In this document: positions 7,254-13,821 of the stretch, one piece after another | How the letters are laid out: every line of letters starts with the position of its first letter | How positions within the stretch are numbered: position 1 is the first letter of the stretch | The notes under the pieces: model-generated | Seen by the model: only the letters and a program-made list of their open reading frames with translations | Databases searched by the model: none | Told to the model about the DNA's origin: nothing | Position numbers and translations under genes: made by a program | From: CAWDPQ01 sp049642465 | GTDB taxonomy: Bacteria > Acidobacteriota > Vicinamibacteria > Vicinamibacterales > 2-12-FULL-66-21 | Assembly (NCBI GenBank): GCA_049642465.1 | Contig: JBAROV010000084.1 | Location: forward strand, 1-13,823 | Reading direction: 5' to 3' | DNA: 13,823 nt

Positions 7254-7260
7254 AAGAATC

Positions 7261-7776
7261 ATGACATTCGCAGGTGTTCTCACAACGAAACGGGTGGCTC
7301 TTGGATGTCTTTGCGCCGGAGCGCTGGCCGCTGGAGGATGTGCCGACGGATCTGGCGTTCCGACGCGTCCGAGCGCAGGGCTGTCCGCGTCTGCATTGGC
7401 GGCGTCCTCCCCTCGAAGCGGAGACCTGTATGTGACGAAGGAGTGCTCGCAGTTCGCGGGTCTGGCGGACCAGTTCTGCACGATCACGTCCTCGAACGTC
7501 GCCGCCATTGAGGTCGGTTCGAGGGTCATCTATCTAACGGCGGTCGGTCCCTCAGGCCTGGACACCGACGTGATCCTCGAGCCGCCGGGGCCCGGCAACA
7601 ACAGGGCATTCGGCCACTGCACGCTCATTGCGCCCGTCCGCATGTGCACGTTCTCGGGTGGGACCGGGAAGTTCACCCACTTCCAGGCGACGGCGGCCGT
7701 CTCTCTGCCGTTGGGTGACCCGGCCGCGCGCAACTTCAGCTGGACGGGCACGTACAGCTTCCGTCCACAGGGCTGA
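7261..7776 (+). CDS. Hypothetical exported protein, probable lipoprotein
   Basis: 171 residues. The N-terminus is a signal sequence (basic K10-R11, hydrophobic 12-25) ending AAGGC with Cys27, an imperfect lipobox. A low-complexity Ser/Ala/Pro linker runs to about 52. A compact domain (54-171) starts with DLYVTKECSQF, holds four cysteines (62, 73, 120, 129) that could form two disulfides, and carries motifs seen in a family of uncharacterised secreted bacterial proteins: FCTITSSN, VGSRVIY, PGPGNN, TFSGGTGKF and SWTGTYSF. The function is unknown and no catalytic residues are evident. It probably has its own transcript, divergent from the sigma gene; whether that sigma factor controls it is untested. 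Confidence 0.75.
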   Translation: MTFAGVLTTKRVALGCLCAGALAAGGCADGSGVPTRPSAGLSASALAASSPRSGDLYVTKECSQFAGLADQFCTITSSNVAAIEVGSRVIYLTAVGPSGLDTDVILEPPGPGNNRAFGHCTLIAPVRMCTFSGGTGKFTHFQATAAVSLPLGDPAARNFSWTGTYSFRPQG

Positions 7777-7878
7777 CCACCGGCTGGACGCCCGAGTTGC
7801 GGAGGGGCGCTGCCTGAGCCTTAAAAACAGATGTGCGCGTCGCACACGTCCTCGTGCCCGCGCACATACGAGAATTGC

Positions 7879-7909
7879 GTTTCGAGCGGTCGGCTGTCGG
7901 TGTCGAAAC
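7879..7909. other. Inverted repeat between the putative lipoprotein and Mrp-type genes
   Basis: GTTTCGA (7879-7885) and TCGAAAC (7903-7909) form a perfect 7-bp inverted repeat with a 17-nt loop. No T-run follows. A second small stem (GTGCG/CGCAC, around 7833-7846) lies just upstream. Either could be an operator or attenuator; neither is proven. Apart from these and one -10-like hexamer, 7777-7977 holds nothing recognisable. Confidence 0.25.
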
Positions 7910-7960
7910 GGCGGCAGAGGATGGCCAAGACATCACGCCTGCTGCCGGTGCGGGACGGTG

Positions 7961-7966
7961 TAAGCT
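7961..7966 (+). promoter_or_regulatory. Candidate -10 element (TAAGCT) of the Mrp-PCP_red-radical SAM operon
   Basis: TAAGCT is preceded by TG, resembling a -10 hexamer, and lies only 11 nt before the GTG at 7978, which would give a nearly leaderless transcript. No Shine-Dalgarno is visible before this GTG, which fits leaderless initiation. No clear -35 is seen. Confidence 0.3.
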
Positions 7967-7977
7967 AGGCCCGCAAC

Positions 7978-8934
7978 GTGAAGCGCTACCACGACATCGT
8001 CGGCGACGGAGGGTCCGGGATCCTCGAGCAGATTGCCGAACAGCGCGCCCGCATTACTGACGGGCTCGCAGGGGTGCGGCATCTCGTGGCGGTGGGCTCC
8101 GGAAAGGGAGGGGTCGGCAAGAGCACCCTGACGCTGCATCTCGCGGGCGCTCTGCGCGCACGGGGGCTTCGGATTGCGATCCTGGATGCGGACTTCAACG
8201 GTCCCTCACAGGCTCGCATGGCCGGTGTCCAAGCGGCGCTGTTCGTTCCCCCGTCTACGCCAAATGGCTTCGGCCCTTCGGCGGGCCCAGGGGCGTCCCG
8301 GGCAACGTCGAGGGACGGCGCGGCGAGCGGCAGCCGCAAAGTCGCCTTGCCACGGACAACGAACGGGATCGGGGTCTTTTCGATGGGCTCGCTGATCCCG
8401 GAGTCAGACGCGCTCGACTTCGAGAGTTCGGCGAAGGGAGAGACCCATACGTGGCGCGCCACGAGGGAGTTCGCGCTCCTCGGCGAGATCCTCGGAGCCT
8501 TCGAGTGGGGAACGCTCGATTTGCTCATGTTCGATTTGCCCCCGGGAGCCGAGCGGACCGTCCAGTACGCCGACTTCTTCGGGCCACGGGCCTCGTTCGT
8601 GCTCGTAACGATCCCTTCCGATGTGGCCCAGGGCGTGGTCGCGCGCTCGGTGGCCGCGCTCTCGAAACGACCCAATCGCCTTCTCGGTTACGTCGAGAAC
8701 ATGAGCGGCTACTACTGCCGCGACTGCGACGACATCAAGCCGCTGTTCGGCTCAGGCCGAGGGGCTTCGCCCGAACTCCCGGACCTGGGAATCCCCTGCC
8801 TCGGTACGGTTCCGTTTGATCCCGAGCTAGCGCGGCACTGCGATGAGGGGATCTCTTTCGCAGAACTGCCCGACACGCCCGTTCGTCTTGCCCTCGACCA
8901 TGTTGCCCAGCAACTTCTGGACAGACTGTCATGA
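7978..8934 (+). CDS. Mrp/NBP35 (ApbC-like) P-loop ATPase, putative Fe-S cluster carrier
   Basis: 318 residues, GTG start. It has the deviant Walker A motif GKGGVGKST (42-50), the second aspartate motif LDADFNGPS (69-77), Walker B-like FDLPPG (185-190), VENMSGYYC and a CxxC pair (C247, C250), the cysteines that in Mrp/ApbC homodimers hold a transferable iron-sulfur cluster. Known relatives load [4Fe-4S] clusters onto target proteins in the cytosol. Here the next two genes encode a cysteine-paired protein and a radical SAM enzyme, both plausible recipients. The stop overlaps the next ATG as ATGA, so the first two genes are translationally coupled. Residues about 96-120 are a low-complexity Gly/Ser/Ala/Arg insertion that matches a REP-like palindrome in the DNA. 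A relic of a second copy lies at 5012-5056. Confidence 0.9.
   Translation: MKRYHDIVGDGGSGILEQIAEQRARITDGLAGVRHLVAVGSGKGGVGKSTLTLHLAGALRARGLRIAILDADFNGPSQARMAGVQAALFVPPSTPNGFGPSAGPGASRATSRDGAASGSRKVALPRTTNGIGVFSMGSLIPESDALDFESSAKGETHTWRATREFALLGEILGAFEWGTLDLLMFDLPPGAERTVQYADFFGPRASFVLVTIPSDVAQGVVARSVAALSKRPNRLLGYVENMSGYYCRDCDDIKPLFGSGRGASPELPDLGIPCLGTVPFDPELARHCDEGISFAELPDTPVRLALDHVAQQLLDRLS
8268..8318. repeat. REP-like palindromic element inserted in frame within the Mrp-type gene
   Basis: The segment has two stems: GGCCC (8272-8276) with GGGCC (8283-8287), and CGTCCC (8294-8299) with GGGACG (8312-8317). Its layout (CTTCGGCCCTTCG, then CGTCCC, then GTCGAGGGACG) resembles a dispersed palindrome I know from Acidobacteria and other GC-rich genomes. 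It coincides with a 20-25-residue insertion in the protein between DADFNGPSQARM and IGVFSMGSL that standard Mrp proteins lack. Confidence 0.5.
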
Positions 8935-9359
8935 AATTCCTCTGCGTCCCGTGCGACAGCCCAATGAAGCTCCAGTCCATCGGTCCGCCCGACCGCGGCT
9001 CGCTGTCGGTCGTATACTCCTGTCCTGAGTGCGGCTACGAGATGGCGATGCTGACAAATGCGTACGAAACACAGGTCGTTCAGTCACTCGGCGTGCGCAT
9101 CGGTCCCGACACGAGCGCGTCGAGCACCTCCGGAGGTAAGTGTCCCTTCTCGGCGATGATTCCTGGGACTGAGGACGTACGTCCCGCCGAAGCGGTCCCC
9201 TTTCGGTGGACGGCCGCCGCGGAAGCGAGGCTCGCGAACATCCCGGAGTTCGTCCGCCCCATGGCACGTACCGGTATCGAGAAATTTGCGCGAGAGCGAG
9301 GTGCCGTCGAAGTGGACGAGAATATCCTCGACGCGGCCCGCGAGTTCTTCGGAATGTGA
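8931..9359 (+). CDS. Small cysteine-pair protein with C-terminal PCP_red domain (PCP reductase family)
   Basis: 142 residues, with the ATG overlapping the Mrp stop. The N-terminal half holds CxxC pairs at C5/C8 and C31/C34 (CPECGYE), like a zinc ribbon or rubredoxin-like metal site, plus a lone C71. The C-terminal half (93-138) starts W-T-x-x-A-E-A-R-L, followed by IPEFVRPMART, IEKFARERG and V-x-V-x-E-x-I. This is the PCP_red domain first defined at the C-terminus of the BchB subunit of dark protochlorophyllide reductase. No catalytic subunit of that enzyme is present here. The next gene ends in the same domain, so the two proteins may interact through it or bind the same ligand. It might present an iron-sulfur cluster or a tetrapyrrole to the radical SAM enzyme; that is inference. 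Confidence 0.8.
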   Translation: MKFLCVPCDSPMKLQSIGPPDRGSLSVVYSCPECGYEMAMLTNAYETQVVQSLGVRIGPDTSASSTSGGKCPFSAMIPGTEDVRPAEAVPFRWTAAAEARLANIPEFVRPMARTGIEKFARERGAVEVDENILDAAREFFGM

Positions 9360-9361
9360 AC

Positions 9362-9435
9362 CCGAGCCTCCGCCTTCGCTAAAGCTCCGGCGGACAAGCC
9401 GAGTCTCCGCCTTCGCTGAAGCTCCGGCGGACAAG
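9362..9435. repeat. Two tandem 37-bp REP-like palindromic repeats
   Basis: Copy 1 is at 9362-9398 and copy 2 at 9399-9435; they are identical at 35 of 37 positions. Each contains TCCGCC and, 14 nt later, GGCGGA (copy 1: 9369-9374 and 9389-9394), so each can form a hairpin. The CTCCGCCTTCGCTAAAGCTC core is a dispersed palindrome I recognise from Acidobacteria-type genomes. With the heptamer repeat that follows they fill the whole gap between the PCP_red gene and the radical SAM gene and may stabilise or partly terminate the operon transcript. Confidence 0.8.
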
Positions 9436-9457
9436 CCGAGCCCCGAGCCCCGAGTCC
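9436..9457 (+). repeat. Short heptamer repeat (CCCCGAG) directly before the radical SAM start codon
   Basis: CCGAG, CCCCGAG and CCCCGAG follow one another immediately after the second 37-bp repeat, up to the ATG at 9459. No Shine-Dalgarno sequence lies at the usual distance, so repeat expansion may have replaced the original leader. Confidence 0.6.
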
Positions 9458-9458
9458 G

Positions 9459-10814
9459 ATGAACACAAGCCCCTTCGCCCGGCCCTACGTCGTCTCCTGG
9501 AACCTCACCTACCGGTGCAACCTCGCCTGCGAGCATTGCTATCTCGACGCCGGCGGCACGCCGCTCGTCGGCGCGGAGAACTTCGCCGATCGGAGCGAGC
9601 TTGGCACCGAGGAGTGCTTCAGGGTGATCGACGAAATCGCCGCCTTCGCGCCCGAGTGCCTGACGATCCTGACGGGCGGCGAGCCGCTCCTGCGGCGCGA
9701 CATCCTCGAGATCATCCAGCGCGCCGCTGAGCGGGGACTCTGGGTCGTCGTCGGTACCAACGGTGTGCGCATCACGGAGAACGTAGCGCGGCGCCTGGCG
9801 GACGCCGGTGCACGGGGGCTGTCCCTGTCGCTCGATGCGCTTGACCCCGACTGTCACGACCGCTTCAGGAAGGTGCGTGGCGCCTGGCGGAACACCGTGG
9901 AGGGAGCGGAGATCCTCGGCAGGACTGGGCTTCCCTTCATCGTCCAGACGACCGCGGGCTCGCACAATGCGACCGAGCTCGAAGCGATCGCCGACTTCGC
10001 GCACGATCGGCTCGGCGCCAAAGTCTGGAACCTCTACTTCCTGGTCCCGACGGGACGGGGGCAGTTCGTGTCGGACATTACCCCTGCGCAGTACGACGAG
10101 GTTCTCGACTCGCTGTACCGGATCCAGAGGAAGTACGACCGCCGGATGCTCGTGAACGCGAAGTGCGCTCCGCACTACATCAAGACCGTGCTCGAGAAGG
10201 CCGGCGACGGGATCGATCCGATCCCGTCACAGATTCGGACCTACTCCGGAGGCGCCGGAGGGTGCCCGGCGGGGACGCACTACATGGGGATACGGCCGAA
10301 CGGCGACGTGACGCCTTGCCCCTATCTGCCGGTGTTCGCCGGGAGCCTTCGCAAATCGAGTCTCACGAACCTCTGGACCTCGTCGGAGCTGTTCGCCGGC
10401 ATTCGCCGCCGCTCTTCGCTCGGCGGGCGATGCGGGGATTGCGAGATGAACCCCCACTGCGGTGGTTGCCGCGCCCGGGCCTACGGAATGACCGGCGATC
10501 TGATGGCTGAAGACCCGCTCTGCACCCACATCCCCGGGAAATTTGTGGGGTCTCCCCTTCTCACCGTCCACACGGATGCGTCCGTGTCTGCACCGCGCGA
10601 GATTCCTGCTGTCGAGTATGGGGCCGAATCGCCGACAACCATCGCGTGGGACGATGCGGCCGCGGCGCGCATGAAGAAGGTTCCCGCGTTCGTCCGGGGT
10701 ATGGTCGTGAGGGCTGTCGAGGAGTCCTGCCGCAGGAACGGCATCAGTCGCGTCACAGCCGAGGAGCTCGAGAGGATCCGCGCGCGGATGCCGACTCCAA
10801 AATTCTTCGGGTAG
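9459..10814 (+). CDS. Radical SAM/SPASM protein, AhbD/NirJ-like, with C-terminal PCP_red domain
   Basis: 451 residues. The radical SAM core begins with the cluster motif CNLACEHC (C20, C24, C27), then LTGGEPL (71-77) for SAM binding, LSLSLDALD and LVPTGRG (195-201). Region 236-355 is SPASM-like, with cysteines at 236 (CAPHY), 269, 287, 325, 328, 334, 337 and 355, ending in CGGCRARAYGMTGD, so auxiliary [4Fe-4S] clusters are expected. CAPHY, LVPTGRG and CGGCRARAY are shared with AhbD and NirJ, which remove acid side chains from siroheme derivatives on the way to heme b or heme d1. Unlike those enzymes, this one has a PCP_red domain (about 396-443, WDDAAAARMKKVPAFVRGM) after a linker. It probably receives clusters from the Mrp-type protein and works with the small PCP_red protein. 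The substrate is unknown: a tetrapyrrole is most likely, a peptide possible. No other heme-pathway gene lies in the window. Confidence 0.85.
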   Translation: MNTSPFARPYVVSWNLTYRCNLACEHCYLDAGGTPLVGAENFADRSELGTEECFRVIDEIAAFAPECLTILTGGEPLLRRDILEIIQRAAERGLWVVVGTNGVRITENVARRLADAGARGLSLSLDALDPDCHDRFRKVRGAWRNTVEGAEILGRTGLPFIVQTTAGSHNATELEAIADFAHDRLGAKVWNLYFLVPTGRGQFVSDITPAQYDEVLDSLYRIQRKYDRRMLVNAKCAPHYIKTVLEKAGDGIDPIPSQIRTYSGGAGGCPAGTHYMGIRPNGDVTPCPYLPVFAGSLRKSSLTNLWTSSELFAGIRRRSSLGGRCGDCEMNPHCGGCRARAYGMTGDLMAEDPLCTHIPGKFVGSPLLTVHTDASVSAPREIPAVEYGAESPTTIAWDDAAAARMKKVPAFVRGMVVRAVEESCRRNGISRVTAEELERIRARMPTPKFFG

Positions 10815-10844
10815 CGGGTCAAAACGAGACTGAGGAGTGACACC

Positions 10845-12701
10845 ATGAACCTGTCGACTGCTCGCCGGCGCGCACTCGTTTGCCTCCTCATTCCGGCTGC
10901 TGGCGTGCTGACCGCGCAAGCGCCCCCGGCGGCCACGCCTCGACCGCGGCTCGTCGGCGTGCATGCGACGACGGCAGCCGAGTTGCGGACGTGGGACACG
11001 GCGATCAACCAGATGGTCCGAGCGAACCAGCTGATCGTTCTGGATTCTCGTGCCGATCCGGACATCGAAGGTCGCAGGCACGAGAGCCTCGGACAGTACC
11101 ATCAGGGCATCCCCGTGTATGGTGGGAGTCTGTCCCGGCAAACCGCGCAAGGCGTCACGGTGTCGATCATCGGCACGGTCTTCGAGGATATTTCAATCGA
11201 CCCTGTCCCGACCTTGAGTGCCGACGAGGCCGTTCTGGCCCTCGGCAAAACATCGGGCGGCCAGCGCGTTGGCGATGCGCCGCGACTCGTGCTCTTTCCG
11301 ACTCTCGTTGGCGAGTTTCGTCTCGCCTACCGCGCCACGATGAGCGATATGAAGACCTACATCGTCGACGCGGACTCGGGTGTGGTGTTGTGGACGACAG
11401 ACGAAATCCAAACCCAGAGTCAGGTTGGCGTCGGCATCGGCGTGCTGGGTGACACGAAGAAGATCAGTACGACGCAGGCGGCGGGTGGGTTTCGAACCCA
11501 CGACCAGCATCGGCCCGCGCCGATCCGGACTTTCGATACGCGCGGGTCGGAGGAAACCCTGAATCGCCTTCTTCAGCCTCCCGGTGCAGCGTTCGACAGC
11601 GATTTCCCCGTCGACGGTGATAACACCTGGGCCAACCCGCCGGTCGTGGACACGCACGTCCATTCCGGCTGGACCGAAGACTATCTCTTCAAGCAGTTCG
11701 GCTGGACCGGCATCGACAACCGGCGCGGCACGATCACTTCCGCTTTCCATACGGGGCTCCTGAACAACGCCTTTTTCATATCTCCGCCTTTCGGCGCCGA
11801 TGGCCGAGGAATGTTCGTGTACGGGCGCACGTCGGCCGGCGTGCCGCTGACCGCCATTGACATCGTGGCTCACGAGATGATGCACGGCGTCACGCACGCG
11901 GCCCTGACGCAGCGAACTGGCATCGGGCTCCTCAACGCCCTCTTTACCGATCGCTTCGGACCGACGACCGTGACGTCCGGCGGCTCCGCGTTCTCATGTG
12001 ACTCGACGGAAGTGGTGTTCACCGGCGGCAGGCGCCTTCCCCTGCTGTGCAACGCCGGTCGCTTTGTCCTGGTATCCAGTCATCCCGGTGCGATCAACGA
12101 GGCGTTCTCCGATGTCTTTGGGATAGCTGCCGAGTTCTTTCACCAGCCCATCGGGGCAGGACCGCTGCGGGCCGACTACAAACAAGGTGAGGACGTAACG
12201 GGCTTCGGTCCCGCTCGGGCAGCCGATACACCCGCGTCGCTTACCGCCATGACGTCATCTCTGGGCGCGATCCCTTATCCCGATCATGCGAGCCGGACGT
12301 TCAGTTTTCTCGCGGCGATCACGCAAGGCACGCGAACGAATCCGACTGCGATACTCGCGCTGCCGTGGGTGTTGGTCGGCAACCAGCTCGCGATCCTGCC
12401 GTCCAGTGACTCCGGCGGTGTGCACGTGAACTCGACCGTCCTCAGTCACGCGTTCTATCTGGCTATCGAGGGCGGACGGAACGAGACGTCGGGGGTGACC
12501 GTTCAAGGCGTTGGCGCTTCGAACCGCGGACAGATCGAGAAGGCATTCTTCCGGGCCATGACCTTGATGATGCCCAACGTCCCGTCGATGCAGACGGCAG
12601 CCGAAACGATCGTCCAGGCAGCGGTCGATCTGCACGGGCCTGGCAGCTCTGCCACCGTGTCAATTCGCCAAGCGATGCAGGCTGTCGGCCTCATGAACTA
12701 G
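10845..12701 (+). CDS. Secreted M4 (thermolysin-type) zinc metallopeptidase with propeptide
   Basis: 618 residues. The start is the ATG at 10845, with GAGGAG 7 nt upstream. Signal peptide about 1-25; FTP/PepSY-like propeptide about 40-190, which usually keeps the enzyme inactive until export; catalytic domain from about 265. HEMMH at 343-347 supplies two zinc ligands and the catalytic Glu344. GAINEAFSD (415-423) supplies the third ligand, Glu419. GGVHVNS with His527 matches the transition-state histidine of thermolysin. All catalytic residues are present, so it should be active outside the inner membrane. The stretch between HEMMH and the third ligand is about 75 residues, versus 23 in thermolysin; the extra 50 or so carry C385 and C402, a possible disulfide-bonded insert. 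It follows the radical SAM gene by 30 bases and may be co-transcribed with it; a functional link is unproven. Confidence 0.92.
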   Translation: MNLSTARRRALVCLLIPAAGVLTAQAPPAATPRPRLVGVHATTAAELRTWDTAINQMVRANQLIVLDSRADPDIEGRRHESLGQYHQGIPVYGGSLSRQTAQGVTVSIIGTVFEDISIDPVPTLSADEAVLALGKTSGGQRVGDAPRLVLFPTLVGEFRLAYRATMSDMKTYIVDADSGVVLWTTDEIQTQSQVGVGIGVLGDTKKISTTQAAGGFRTHDQHRPAPIRTFDTRGSEETLNRLLQPPGAAFDSDFPVDGDNTWANPPVVDTHVHSGWTEDYLFKQFGWTGIDNRRGTITSAFHTGLLNNAFFISPPFGADGRGMFVYGRTSAGVPLTAIDIVAHEMMHGVTHAALTQRTGIGLLNALFTDRFGPTTVTSGGSAFSCDSTEVVFTGGRRLPLLCNAGRFVLVSSHPGAINEAFSDVFGIAAEFFHQPIGAGPLRADYKQGEDVTGFGPARAADTPASLTAMTSSLGAIPYPDHASRTFSFLAAITQGTRTNPTAILALPWVLVGNQLAILPSSDSGGVHVNSTVLSHAFYLAIEGGRNETSGVTVQGVGASNRGQIEKAFFRAMTLMMPNVPSMQTAAETIVQAAVDLHGPGSSATVSIRQAMQAVGLMN

Positions 12702-12729
12702 ACACGGCACTACTCGACGGAGCGACGAG

Positions 12730-13482
12730 ATGACTCGACTGCTGCACAACACGCCAATTCTTTTCATCGCAGTGCTGGCCTCCGCGTCCCCCGCGTTCGC
12801 TCAACAGCGAACAACTGACGGCCGCGGCTTTATCGTCGTGAACGGCGGCTACCAGATGACGCGTCACGACTTCGAGAAGGCTTCGACCTTCCGCGCCAAC
12901 GCAGAAGATGGAAGCTTCACAACGGACTACGAGGTCAAAGGCGGTCCCACCTTCGACGTGGCTGGGGGCGCCAGGCTGTGGCGGCGTCTGGCCATTGGTG
13001 TAGGCGTGACGAGATTCTCACGTTCCACGCGCTCGACGCTGAACGGTTCCGTGCCGCATCCGTTTTCCTTTAACCACCTCCGCTCGGTCACAGGCGACGT
13101 GGCCGGGCTTAAACGGGAGGAACTCATCGTTGATGTGCAGGCGCGCGCCATCGCACCAATCGGGCCGCGCTTGGAGGTCGTGGCCTTCGGCGGCCCGTCG
13201 TTCTTTCAGGTGAAGCAGGGAATGGTCACCGCTTTCACCTGGGCTGAGTCGTATCCGTTCGATGAGGCCACCTTCGGGAGTGCAACGACCGCCAGGGCAA
13301 GGGGATCGAAACTCGGATTCAATGCCGGAGTGGATGTTGCCTTCTTCATCTCCCGGCAAGTGGGGGTCGGCGGCACAATCCAGTTCTCGGGAACGACACT
13401 CGACCTCGAGAGCGCGGCCGGCACTCAAGAAGTGAAGGCCGGCGGCGCGAGAGCCGGCGGCGGATTGCGGCTGCGGTTCTAA
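12730..13482 (+). CDS. Outer-membrane beta-barrel-like protein
   Basis: 250 residues. A clear signal peptide (1-24) is cut at PAFA-QQ. The rest alternates polar and hydrophobic residues with many Gly and aromatic residues: FIVVNGGYQMT near the start, VAFFISRQVGVGGTIQFSG late, and a final strand GARAGGGLRLRF ending in Phe, the usual C-terminal signature of outer-membrane barrels recognised by the Bam machinery. About 225 mature residues suggest 8-10 strands. The start is supported by GGAG about 8 nt upstream, and the gene follows the peptidase by 28 bases, so the two are probably one transcript. The role is unknown: pore, adhesin or peptidase partner. Confidence 0.75.
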   Translation: MTRLLHNTPILFIAVLASASPAFAQQRTTDGRGFIVVNGGYQMTRHDFEKASTFRANAEDGSFTTDYEVKGGPTFDVAGGARLWRRLAIGVGVTRFSRSTRSTLNGSVPHPFSFNHLRSVTGDVAGLKREELIVDVQARAIAPIGPRLEVVAFGGPSFFQVKQGMVTAFTWAESYPFDEATFGSATTARARGSKLGFNAGVDVAFFISRQVGVGGTIQFSGTTLDLESAAGTQEVKAGGARAGGGLRLRF

Positions 13483-13560
13483 CACGCAGTCCTCAAGACG
13501 AGCTCGCGGCAGGACCGTCGCTTGCATCCAGAGATCGATAGCACCGGAAGGAGCTGAGCA

Positions 13561-13770
13561 ATGGATCTCTGGACTGGCCTCGTGCTCGCGCTCGTGCTCT
13601 GTATCACGCTTTTTATTCCGTACGCGATCTTCTACATCCGTCGAGGGAAGGCGCACGGACACACCTGGTTCACCTGGTGGAAGCCGCGGGGTCACCCCGA
13701 CATTGGCCCGGACGTCGGGTTCCGGCAGACTCGACCGGGCGCAGACGATGCGCGGGGGGCGCGTTACTGA
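13561..13770 (+). CDS. Small single-pass membrane protein of unknown function
   Basis: 69 residues. GGAAGGAG about 7 nt before the ATG is a very strong ribosome binding site. One hydrophobic helix spans about residues 4-26 (LVLALVLCITLFIPYAIFYI) and is followed by basic residues (RRGK), so the N-terminus should face outside and the tail the cytoplasm. The tail has a Trp-rich stretch (HTWFTWWKP) and a polar Gly/Asp/Arg end. I do not recognise the family. The gap from the preceding gene is 78 bases without a clear terminator. Confidence 0.65.
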   Translation: MDLWTGLVLALVLCITLFIPYAIFYIRRGKAHGHTWFTWWKPRGHPDIGPDVGFRQTRPGADDARGARY

Positions 13771-13794
13771 GCGGTACCGGGGGTCAGATCTTGT

Positions 13795-13821
13795 TTCTTG
13801 CAGGTTTGTCCCCTGAAAGAA
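13795..13821. other. Imperfect 10-bp hairpin at the right edge; possible terminator or REP/transposase flank
   Basis: TTCTTGCAGG (13795-13804) pairs with CCTGAAAGAA (13812-13821) at 9 of 10 positions around a 7-nt loop. It follows GGTACCGGGGGTCAGATCTT, a sequence I associate from memory with flanks of IS200-like/REP-associated tyrosine transposase genes in related bacteria. The window ends before this can be tested. Confidence 0.35.

Noticed and set aside
7171..7260. Earlier starts (7171 or 7201) for the putative lipoprotein
   Set aside because: They lack a good ribosome binding site and would place up to 30 polar residues before the signal peptide, whereas 7261 has an optimally spaced AAGGAG.
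9362..9435. CRISPR-like direct repeats
   Set aside because: There are only two copies, directly adjacent with no spacer, and each is itself a palindrome, which fits REP-like elements.
9084..10175. Long minus-strand open frame (about 363 codons) across the radical SAM gene
   Set aside because: It is antisense to two clearly identified + strand genes and runs through the intergenic REP-like repeats.
11485..11505. tRNA T-arm-like sequence on the minus strand (GTGGG, TTCGAAA loop, CCCAC)
   Set aside because: It resembles a T-stem/loop, but no anticodon arm, D arm or acceptor stem can be fitted around it, and it lies inside the intact, in-frame M4 peptidase gene.
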